A DNA stretch of 64,000 nt, taken from contig NZ_CP094516.1 in the NCBI RefSeq assembly GCF_029909975.1, positions 2,542,001 to 2,606,000 on the forward strand. The letters are read 5' to 3'. Positions 41,573 through 49,012 of the stretch are shown one piece after another (the first letter of the stretch is position 1; every line of letters starts with the position of its first letter). The notes under the pieces are model-generated. The model saw nothing but the letters and a program-made list of their open reading frames with translations. It was not told the origin of the DNA and did not search any database. This stretch comes from Bradyrhizobium sp. ISRA430. GTDB lineage: Bacteria; Pseudomonadota; Alphaproteobacteria; Rhizobiales; Xanthobacteraceae. The position numbers were made by a program, and so were the translations under genes.

Positions 41573-44500
41573 TTATCGGCCCGCCCAGACATCGAGCACG
41601 TAGCGGTCCTTTGCACCCAACTCCTCGATCCAGCGCGCGCCTGCGGCCGCATCGCCGCCGCTCTTCTCGCGATAGATGGCGACGAGCGCAGCCTTCACCT
41701 CCGGCTCCATCTTGCCGCCGTCACCGCAGACATAGATGATCGCGCCCTGCTCGATCAGCGTCCAGACCCTGTCCTTCTGGCTCGCGAGCAGGTGCTGCAC
41801 ATAGGTCTTCGGACCATCTGCGCGCGAGAACGCGGTGAAGAGCTCGGTGATACCACTCGCCTCCAGCACCTTCAATTCGTCCCTGTAGAGATAGTCCTGG
41901 TCGGGATGGCGGCAGCCGAAGAACAGCATCGCCGGTCCAAGGGCGGCGTCCTTCGCCTTGCGCGCGGCGCGCTCCTGAAGGAAGCCGCGGAACGGCGCCA
42001 GTCCCGTGCCCGGACCGATCATGATGATGGGCACCGATGCATCGTCCGGCAGTCGGAAACCGGCCTTGGTCTCGCGCACGGTTGCATAGATCATATCGCC
42101 CGCGCGGCGGTCGCTGAGATAGTTCGAGCAGATGCCCTTGTAGATCCCGCGCCCCGACGCGGCAGGCCCGCCGACCACGCCTACGGTGACGCTGCATCGC
42201 ATGGGATCGACCGACGGCGAAGACGAGATCGAATAATAGCGCGGCGCGAGCAGCGACAGCATCTCGAGATAGGCATGGAACGGCAGTTCGCAGGCCGGAT
42301 GTTCGATCAACAGGTCGAACACCGATTTGCGCTTGACCAGGATCTCGTCGCGATAGCGCTCGCCCGCTTCCGCATCGTCGCCGACGAAGGCCAGCAGCTT
42401 CGGCTTGGTGACCGGGCAGCGCGTGTGCTCCGACATGATCTGGATCTGCTTGCGCGTTGCCACTTGCTGGAGCTCGACAAAATCGGTGAGGAGCTGGCCG
42501 ATCGAGACACTCTCGCCGACCGGCAGTTGCGCGCGGCGTCCCTCGGCGACCTGCAACCTGACCTGGTCAGCAGGCAAGAAGCCAAAACGGCGCGCGACGG
42601 CATCGACCAGCGCGGGGTCGTTGCGCGGCACCACGCTGAGATGGTCGCCGACGCGGTAACTCGCGCCTTGCGGCAACTGGACCTCTATATGCCTTGTTGA
42701 ACGCTCCGACGGATTGGGGCCGCTCCTGTTCTGGAGCTCGTCGTTGACCAGCACCTTCATCGCCACCGTGCCGCCAAGCGCTGCGACCGCATTCACCGCA
42801 CCGGGCGCGACCGGCTCGACCTTGTAAAGCGGCTCGTCGTCGGCGCTGCGGCTGAAGCTTTGGGTAAGCCCCCATTCTTTCATCGCTGCGGGTGCGGCGG
42901 CCGCGAACCATTTTTCGAACTGGCCGTCGAGATCGCTGCGCGCATCACCCTCGCCGCGGGCATAGACGCTGCGCGCGCCGCGGGCCGCAAGCTGCTCATC
43001 GATGAAGCGCGGCACGGATTGATAGGTCGCCGCCCAATCGCTGTTGCCGCAGCCGAACACCGCATAGCGCACTCTGGACAGCTCATCCTTCAACACGTCG
43101 CCGTGCAGCCATTTGACGAACTGGGTGGCATTATCGGGCGGCGCGCCGTTGTATGAGGCGCAGAAGATCAAGACGCCGCCCTCTTCCGGCAGCTTGCCGG
43201 CATGATCGTCGAGCGGCGCGAGCTTGGTGGCAAAGCCGTTGACCTCGGCAAGATCGGCGACGCGCATAGCCAGCTCCTCGGCGGTGCCGAGATTTGAACC
43301 GTACAGTACGAGCAGTGGCGTGTTGTGCCCGGGGCGCGTCGTGGCGCGCGGCGCGGCCGTATCGGCGCCCGAGGTCGCCGTCACCGGACCGGCATAGGCC
43401 CCGCGCTCGCGATCGGCACGCGGGCGAACCTTGATCTTGAAGCCTTCCGGCTTGATCGTCAGCGTCTCCTTCAGATGCATCTGGTAGCGCTGATGGTCGA
43501 TCAGGCGAAAGCGCTGCAGGATCATGCCGAGCGCGAGCGCGGCCTCGTGCATGGCAAAGCCGCGGCCGATGCAGGCGCGCTGGCCATTGCCGAACGGCTT
43601 CCAGGCATTGATCGGTCGCTTGGCCTCCGCCTCGCGGCTGAAATTCTCCGGGTCGAACGCATCGGGATTGGGCCCCCAAACGCTGGGATCGCGATGCAGG
43701 GCCGTCACGAGAATGGTGGTGAAGGTGCTTTTCTTGAGCCTGTACTTGCCGCCACCGATGGTCTCGTCCTTCAACGGCGAAATGCCGTAGGCGGGCGCGG
43801 GCGGCCACAGCCGCAGCGCCTCTTTGAGGATCTGCGTGATGTAGGCGAGCTGCGTCACCTGTTGATAGGTCGGCTTGGCATCGACGTCCGGACCGAAGAT
43901 GCGATCGACCTCGTCATAGGCCTTCTTCAGTATCTCGGGGTGCTTGAGCAGCGCGTAGATCGTGTAGGACAAAAGGCCGCTGGTGGTCTCATGGCCCGCG
44001 ATCAGAAAGGTGTTGATCTGGTAGCGGATATTGACGTCGTCGAGCTGCTCGCCGGTCGAGCGGTCAACGCCGGTCATCATCGCCGCGAGCATGTCTTTCT
44101 TGTCGTCGATGGCCTCGGTGCTCTTGCGCCGTTCGGCGATGATCTCGTCGACCATCTTGTTCATGAAGGCGACGTCTTCGGCCAGCGTCTTGCGCCGCTT
44201 CTGCATCCAGAGCTGCTCGAACGGCAGGCCGCGGGTCATCATGATGGTTTCGAGCGAGCGCACCAGCGACTCGACGAAGGGATGGTAGTCGCGCCGGTAG
44301 AACGAATTGAAGCGGTAGTCGAAGCCGCACAGCCCGATCGTGTCCAGCGTCAGCGCGGTCATGTCGTGAACGACGTCGATCTCGTCGTCGGCGTTGAGCC
44401 GCTCCCACTTCTTCACGAGCTGCTCGGCGATGTCGACCATGCTCGGATGATAGGACTGCATGGCGCGGTTGCCGAAGGGCTGGAGCAGGATGTTGTGCGC

Positions 44501-44809
44501 CTTGCTCCAGTTCGGCTCGTTGGTGTCGGCCGTGAACAGGCCGTCGCCGCCGACAGCGCGTACGCGGCGCAGCGCTCCGCGCACCGTCTTGTCGAACCGC
44601 TTCTCGTCGGAGAGCTCGTCGACAAGTTCATGGCCCGAGACGACGACGATCGGCGAGCCCATCATGTCGAGCCAGAAGATCGGGCCGAGCTCCTTGGCCA
44701 GCCGCGTCAGGTGCTGCACCGGCGCGGCCGAGTCCAGCGACAGCATGTTGCCGACCACCGGCTTGGTCGGCGGATGCGGAATCGGGTCCAGACGGTTCTT
44801 GGATGGCAT
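41573..44809 (-). CDS. Self-sufficient cytochrome P450 - NADPH-P450 reductase fusion (CYP102 / BM3 type)
   Basis: A 1078-residue fusion with all domains in BM3 order. P450: I-helix AGHETTSG (271-278), K-helix EALR (330-333), haem loop FGNGQRACIG (406-415, C413). Then an FMN domain starting LLVLYGSNLGTAEEL, an FAD domain with RYYSISSSP, and an NADPH domain with GPGTGLAPFRGFLQERA, ending DVWAGR. Such enzymes hydroxylate or epoxidise medium and long fatty acids. Compared with BM3, F87 is kept (F92 in GDGLFTA), but the Arg47/Tyr51 pair that holds the fatty-acid carboxylate aligns with S52 and V56. From memory, CYP102A6 of Bradyrhizobium is a member of this group. Confidence 0.95.
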   Translation of the reverse strand: MPSKNRLDPIPHPPTKPVVGNMLSLDSAAPVQHLTRLAKELGPIFWLDMMGSPIVVVSGHELVDELSDEKRFDKTVRGALRRVRAVGGDGLFTADTNEPNWSKAHNILLQPFGNRAMQSYHPSMVDIAEQLVKKWERLNADDEIDVVHDMTALTLDTIGLCGFDYRFNSFYRRDYHPFVESLVRSLETIMMTRGLPFEQLWMQKRRKTLAEDVAFMNKMVDEIIAERRKSTEAIDDKKDMLAAMMTGVDRSTGEQLDDVNIRYQINTFLIAGHETTSGLLSYTIYALLKHPEILKKAYDEVDRIFGPDVDAKPTYQQVTQLAYITQILKEALRLWPPAPAYGISPLKDETIGGGKYRLKKSTFTTILVTALHRDPSVWGPNPDAFDPENFSREAEAKRPINAWKPFGNGQRACIGRGFAMHEAALALGMILQRFRLIDHQRYQMHLKETLTIKPEGFKIKVRPRADRERGAYAGPVTATSGADTAAPRATTRPGHNTPLLVLYGSNLGTAEELAMRVADLAEVNGFATKLAPLDDHAGKLPEEGGVLIFCASYNGAPPDNATQFVKWLHGDVLKDELSRVRYAVFGCGNSDWAATYQSVPRFIDEQLAARGARSVYARGEGDARSDLDGQFEKWFAAAAPAAMKEWGLTQSFSRSADDEPLYKVEPVAPGAVNAVAALGGTVAMKVLVNDELQNRSGPNPSERSTRHIEVQLPQGASYRVGDHLSVVPRNDPALVDAVARRFGFLPADQVRLQVAEGRRAQLPVGESVSIGQLLTDFVELQQVATRKQIQIMSEHTRCPVTKPKLLAFVGDDAEAGERYRDEILVKRKSVFDLLIEHPACELPFHAYLEMLSLLAPRYYSISSSPSVDPMRCSVTVGVVGGPAASGRGIYKGICSNYLSDRRAGDMIYATVRETKAGFRLPDDASVPIIMIGPGTGLAPFRGFLQERAARKAKDAALGPAMLFFGCRHPDQDYLYRDELKVLEASGITELFTAFSRADGPKTYVQHLLASQKDRVWTLIEQGAIIYVCGDGGKMEPEVKAALVAIYREKSGGDAAAGARWIEELGAKDRYVLDVWAGR

Positions 44810-44844
44810 TGACGTGCGTATCCCCCTGCCTCGATCAGTACCCC

Positions 44845-44931
44845 GTCATTGCGAGGAGCTCTCGCGACGAAGCAATCCAGGCTGCCGCGCGCGGAGAGAT
44901 TCCTGGATTGCGTCGCTTCGCTCGCAATGAC
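44845..44931. repeat. Palindromic intergenic repeat, family B (copy 3)
   Basis: Ends GTCATTGCGAG and CTCGCAATGAC are perfect inverted repeats; inner GACGAAGCAATCCAG pairs imperfectly with CTGGATTGCGTCGC. It fills the 126-base gap between the epoxide hydrolase stop and the P450-reductase start. Both genes are on the minus strand, so it may be transcribed within the operon or form the 3' end of the upstream part. Confidence 0.82.
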
Positions 44932-44935
44932 GAGT

Positions 44936-45931
44936 TTAGCCAAACCGCCTTCTACGCCATTCGATCAGCTTGGCGCTGACCTCTTCCGGCTTCTCCTGCT
45001 GCGTCCAATGGCCGCTGTCGCGCACGAGATATTTCTCCAGATCCGGAATCAGCTTTTCCATGCCGTCGGCGGAGGACGGCGGCAGCACCGCATCGTTCTC
45101 GGCCATGATCATCAGCGACGGCACCCGAACGGTGTGATCGAGGCCTTCGGAGCGCACCCAGTTGCGCGACATGTTGCGGTACCAGTTGATACCACCGGTG
45201 AAGCCGGTCCTGGTGAAGGCGTCGACGAACACCTGCTTCTCCTCCGGCGACAGGATCGGCGTCCGCGGATCGTGCTTGGCGTCATAGCCGGCGATCATCT
45301 GCGGAAACGCCAGATTAAGCCGCGGCGAAGCGCCGACACCGGCAATCACTTCCTCTGCCGGCGCGTCGGCCGGGCGTGGCACCGGCTTGCGCATGAAAGC
45401 GTCGAAGGTCTGCTCGACGCGACTGCCGAATATCCCGTCAGGCTCGCGCGCCGGATCCTGGAACTGCACGATGTACATTTTGTCGCCGAAGCGCGCACGC
45501 AGCAGCTCGATCGGATCGGCCCAAGCCCGGTTGGTATGGGGTGTGTTGATCCCCACCACGCCCGCGACGCGGTCGATGTGCCGCAGCGGCATCTGCCAGA
45601 CGACGAACCCACCCCAGTCGTGGCCGACGAAGATCGCCTTGTCGATCTTCAGATGATCAAGCAGCCCGACCAGATCGCCGGTCAGATGTTCGATGTCATA
45701 GGCCTCGACCGGCTCGGGCCGGTCGGTCGCGCCATAACCGCGCTGGTCCGGCGCGATAACCCGGATACCGGCTCCGCTCAGCGCCTTGATCTGGTGGCGC
45801 CAGGAGAAGGCAAGCTCGGGCCAGCCATGACAGAGCACCATCGGCGGTTTGTCGCTCTTCGGGCCCGCGTCGTAATAGCCCACACGGATTCCGTTCGTCT
45901 GCACGAACTCGAGCGGCGGCATTTCGATCAT
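44936..45931 (-). CDS. Epoxide hydrolase (alpha/beta hydrolase fold)
   Basis: A 331-residue enzyme. HGWPE (35-39) forms the oxyanion site, D105 in FVGHDWGGFVVW is the nucleophile, and H308 in RDSGHWTQQEKPEEV is the general base; DQRGYGATDRP is also typical. It would open epoxides to vicinal diols. AGGAAG lies 8 bases before the chosen ATG 45931. It sits between the wax-synthase gene, 10 bases upstream, and the P450-reductase gene, so a P450 epoxidation followed by hydrolysis is a natural pairing. Confidence 0.9.
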   Translation of the reverse strand: MIEMPPLEFVQTNGIRVGYYDAGPKSDKPPMVLCHGWPELAFSWRHQIKALSGAGIRVIAPDQRGYGATDRPEPVEAYDIEHLTGDLVGLLDHLKIDKAIFVGHDWGGFVVWQMPLRHIDRVAGVVGINTPHTNRAWADPIELLRARFGDKMYIVQFQDPAREPDGIFGSRVEQTFDAFMRKPVPRPADAPAEEVIAGVGASPRLNLAFPQMIAGYDAKHDPRTPILSPEEKQVFVDAFTRTGFTGGINWYRNMSRNWVRSEGLDHTVRVPSLMIMAENDAVLPPSSADGMEKLIPDLEKYLVRDSGHWTQQEKPEEVSAKLIEWRRRRFG

Positions 45932-45941
45932 TGCAAGCTTC

Positions 45942-47492
45942 CTATTCGGCGGCGCCTTTGACGTCGGTTGCCGGCGGCGCATAGGCCGCCTCCAGCGCGG
46001 CAAACTCCTCCGGCAGCATGTCGCACATCACCTGCACGTGCGGAATGATGTTGGCCCCGACGATGAAGCCGAAATCGAGCTGGTCGCGATAGCTCTGCAC
46101 GGTAATATTGAGCGCCTGTCCATGCGTCGAGATTGACACCGGGAATATGTGCAAGAGCTCGGCACCGGCGGCGTAGAGCGTCTGCCGCGGTCCCGGCACG
46201 TTGGATACGGTGATGTTGGCGGCCGGCGGCAGCACGTCCGAGAGGTTCGAGCGGCTGTAGAGCAGCGCCAGGATCTGCACCATGATCGGGGCGCCCAGCA
46301 TCGAGATGTTGGAGACCTGCGGCATCAAGGCGCGCAGCGGATGCGACATCTCCTTGGCCTTGGTCGATTGCGCGATGATCGCCTCCAGCCGCGCCTTGGG
46401 ATCGTCGATGTTGGTGGCGATCGAGCAGATCATGCCGAACACCTGGTTGTTGGCCTCGGTGTTGCCTTCCTCGCGCAACGAAATCGGCACCGCCGCCGTC
46501 ATCGATTTCGCAGGCAGCGTGCCGTACTGCTGCAGGTAGCGGCGGACCACGCCGGAGGCGAGCGCCAGCACCACGTCGTTGAGCTTGCCGCCGGCCTGCT
46601 TGGCGAGCGCCTTGGCCCGTGACAGCGAAATCGACACACCGGCGAAGCTGCGCTCGGACGAGATCGATTTGTTGAGCATGGTCGGCGGCGACACCATGCT
46701 GGCGAGGCTCTCGCGCGATTTCGGATCGGCGATCTTGCCGAGCACGTCGGACACGCTCTTGAGCACGGTCGGGATGTTGCCGGCGAAACGCACCGCGCTC
46801 TCGATCTGGTACATCGCATTGTCGAACAGGATCGAGCCGATGTCACTCTTGCCGGTGCGCGGCAGTTGCAGATTCTTGGCGGCCTGCGAAGCGTCGAGCG
46901 GCTGGCTGAAGAGCTGCTGATAGGAATCGAGCAGGTTCGCCGCAATGTCGCGCGGCTCCGGTCCGGGCTTTGCGCCTCCCGTCGGCGGATCGACCGTCCG
47001 CGGGATCGGCGAGATGTCGTAGATCATGTTGGTCAGCGCCGCGCCGGCACCGCCGTCGATGGCGGCGTGATGCATCTTGGAATAGAGCCCGACCTCGTTG
47101 TCCTTCATGCCCTCGAACACGTAGAACTCCCAGAGCGGACGGGCGCGGTTCAGCAGTTTTGCATGCATCCAGCCGACGATGCGCTCGAGCGTGGCGCGGT
47201 CGCGCGGCTCCGGCAGGCTGGCGCGGAAGATGTGGCGGTCGATGTCGAACTGATCGTCCTCAACCCAGGTGGGATGATCGATGTCGAGCGGCGCCTTTTC
47301 CAGCCGCGCTTTGAGGATCGGCGCGATGTGCAGGCGCGAGACGATCATCGCCTTGAAGGCTTCGAAGAAGTCGCCCTTGTAGTCGTCGGGCAGGCGAAAG
47401 ATCGCCATGCTGCCGACGTGCATCGGCATTTCCGGCGTTTCCAGATAGAGAAACGACGCATCCAATGACGACAGCTTCTTCCCGTCGGCCAT
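45942..47492 (-). CDS. Wax ester synthase / diacylglycerol acyltransferase (WS/DGAT)
   Basis: A 516-residue bifunctional acyltransferase. SSLDASFLYLETPEMPMHVGS opens the family, and the catalytic HHxxxDG motif is MHHAAIDGGAGAAL (141-147). The C-terminal part has NVPGPRQTLYAAGAELLHIFPV, conserved in WS/DGAT. It transfers acyl-CoA to fatty alcohols or diacylglycerol, making wax esters or triacylglycerol. Two adjacent ATGs are possible; GGAGG is 5 bases before the second (47492) but only 2 before the first (47495). It follows a lipase-like gene and precedes an epoxide hydrolase on one strand. Confidence 0.93.
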   Translation of the reverse strand: MADGKKLSSLDASFLYLETPEMPMHVGSMAIFRLPDDYKGDFFEAFKAMIVSRLHIAPILKARLEKAPLDIDHPTWVEDDQFDIDRHIFRASLPEPRDRATLERIVGWMHAKLLNRARPLWEFYVFEGMKDNEVGLYSKMHHAAIDGGAGAALTNMIYDISPIPRTVDPPTGGAKPGPEPRDIAANLLDSYQQLFSQPLDASQAAKNLQLPRTGKSDIGSILFDNAMYQIESAVRFAGNIPTVLKSVSDVLGKIADPKSRESLASMVSPPTMLNKSISSERSFAGVSISLSRAKALAKQAGGKLNDVVLALASGVVRRYLQQYGTLPAKSMTAAVPISLREEGNTEANNQVFGMICSIATNIDDPKARLEAIIAQSTKAKEMSHPLRALMPQVSNISMLGAPIMVQILALLYSRSNLSDVLPPAANITVSNVPGPRQTLYAAGAELLHIFPVSISTHGQALNITVQSYRDQLDFGFIVGANIIPHVQVMCDMLPEEFAALEAAYAPPATDVKGAAE

Positions 47493-47538
47493 CATTCCCT
47501 CCCGCAAATTCGACGGGCACCTTGGTTGGCGCTTCTCG

Positions 47539-48339
47539 TCAGGCGGATACTGCCTGTTCCGGCGGGGCATATGCAATGGCAAACGGCCCCTCCCGGTCAA
47601 ATGGCCAGAATTCCCCTTCCGGCTGCGCTAGACGGTCCGCCACGGCCCACAGGGCGGCCGGGTTCACCCCGAGCCCGATGTGGCTCGCAAGAAAGACCTC
47701 GATGTTTTCGGCACGTTCGGAGGGACGGAGCAGGCAGGTCCGCCAGTTCACGACGCCGTCGGCGCGCGAATAGATCGAGCTGGCCGGCACCGGCAGATCG
47801 CCGGCGATCGCCGCACGCAGCTCGGCAAAATCCTCGACGCGCTCGCCGGACAGCGATTCGTACAGCCGCGTGGCATTGGTTGCCCGTACGTCATTGGCAA
47901 AGGGGCTTCCGAGCGTAACCACATAGCGGACCATGTCGGGCGCCTGCAGCGCAAGGTCGCGCGCATAGACGCCGCCGAGACTCCATCCGACCAGACTGAC
48001 CTTGCGACCCGTCGCGGCGTGGATCTCCGCGAGGCGGCCGCGCAACGCCTCCCGCATTCGCGCCAGGCCTCCGAGATTGCGGCCCATCCGCCAGGCATGC
48101 GTATCGTAGCCCAGCTCGCTCAGATAGCGCCGCATCGGCGCCATCGACAGGTCGCTGGCGAGAAAGCCCGGCAGCGCCAGTACCGGATGGCCGCCACCCC
48201 TCGGCGCACGCATCAGGATGGGCGACAGCAGGACGCTGGCGTTGAATTCGAACAGGCTGCGTGCTTCGGCAAACAGCAGTCCGAGGCCCGGCGGACGAAG
48301 CCGGCCTGACGCCAGGGCCCCGTCCCGCTCAAACGGCAT
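47539..48339 (-). CDS. Alpha/beta hydrolase (lipase-like), paralogue of the gene at 34606
   Basis: A 266-residue hydrolase with nucleophile S120 in KVSLVGWSLGGVYARDLAL. GHPVLALPGFLASD, VVTLGSPFANDVRATNATRLYE and NPAALWAVADRLAQ match the protein at 34606-35376 almost word for word, so they are paralogues about 12 kb apart. Its ATG overlaps the stop of the upstream DUF6489 gene (TAATG), and the WS/DGAT gene follows after 46 bases. A lipase role in hydrolysing or remodelling the esters made by WS/DGAT is plausible. Confidence 0.85.
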   Translation of the reverse strand: MPFERDGALASGRLRPPGLGLLFAEARSLFEFNASVLLSPILMRAPRGGGHPVLALPGFLASDLSMAPMRRYLSELGYDTHAWRMGRNLGGLARMREALRGRLAEIHAATGRKVSLVGWSLGGVYARDLALQAPDMVRYVVTLGSPFANDVRATNATRLYESLSGERVEDFAELRAAIAGDLPVPASSIYSRADGVVNWRTCLLRPSERAENIEVFLASHIGLGVNPAALWAVADRLAQPEGEFWPFDREGPFAIAYAPPEQAVSA

Positions 48340-48596
48340 TATTTCTTCTTGTCATTGCCGCGGGTGCCGCCGAGACCGGCCATCGTCACGAACATGTTCT
48401 GAAACTGCTCGGCCAGCTTCGGATCGAAGGTGAACCAGCTCTGGATCAGCGATTCCGGCGAGACCTTCTCGATGTTGCTCAGCACCTGCTGCTGCAATTT
48501 GTCCATCACCGCCGTCTGCATCGGCGCAACGTCGGGCAATCCGAAGAACTGGCGGGCTTCGAGGGGGGTGCAGTCGATTTCTATATTAACTTTCAT
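48339..48596 (-). CDS. DUF6489 family small protein
   Basis: An 85-residue protein beginning MKVNIEIDCTPLEARQFFGL, followed by PDVAPMQTAVMDKLQQQVLSN and a helical region ending in GTRGNDKKK. I recognise the opening as DUF6489, whose function is unknown. AGGAGG lies directly upstream of the ATG at 48596, a very strong ribosome site. It is the first gene of a minus-strand run with a lipase-like protein, WS/DGAT, epoxide hydrolase and the P450 fusion. The last residues overlap the next gene by one base. It may be a small partner or granule-associated protein, which is only a guess. Confidence 0.8.
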   Translation of the reverse strand: MKVNIEIDCTPLEARQFFGLPDVAPMQTAVMDKLQQQVLSNIEKVSPESLIQSWFTFDPKLAEQFQNMFVTMAGLGGTRGNDKKK

Positions 48597-49012
48597 ATCC
48601 CCTCCTAAGAACGGATTCGAGCGGCCTGCACAGTATCGCCGCGACCTGGTGTGCGACGCAAGCGACCTGACGCAAGCGGCAGACCGCCGGTTTCGACAAT
48701 CGGCGGACATGATCAATCAAATCGCGCCGCCAGGAGTGGTGGGCCGGGCGCATCTGGCGCAGACCACCGCAGGCGGCCCAACGGCCGGCCGGGGCCGCTT
48801 CCGTCCGCCATTCTGGGACTTCACGGGCCGAAAGTCGAACATCACCTGCAGCCCGTCCTGCAATTGTTGGTCAGCATTGCTGCACAGCGGCGCAACTTGG
48901 CGCGTTCCTTGCTGGAATGACGCTTGCACGGTTCAGCAACTCTGGGCAACATGGATCAATAAGCCCGCCGAACAATCAAAAAACACCGGTGCGGCATTGG
49001 AGAGGGTCAGGG
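48597..49012. other. Divergent intergenic region without recognised features
   Basis: About 416 bases between the DUF6489 gene (minus) and the ABC binding-protein gene (plus). It must hold promoters for both large transcription units. I see no clear palindrome, repeat-family copy, RNA gene or convincing small coding region. Possible short open frames have no ribosome site and no recognisable sequence. The last 60 bases before 49013 are A-rich for this window. Confidence 0.6.

Noticed and set aside
41542..41590. GC-rich inverted stretch at the end of the P450-reductase gene as a terminator
   Set aside because: The pairing GGCGGG/CCCGCC is short, includes the coding end of the gene and has no T-run; evidence is too weak.
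43325..44812. A 495-codon plus-strand open frame opposite the P450 part of the fusion
   Set aside because: Same GC-driven mirror effect; no domain, no ribosome site, and full overlap with a well-supported gene.
48651..48920. An 89-codon open frame in the 416-base divergent gap
   Set aside because: No ribosome site, Arg-rich translation without resemblance to any family, and overlapping frames on both strands typical of non-coding high-GC DNA.
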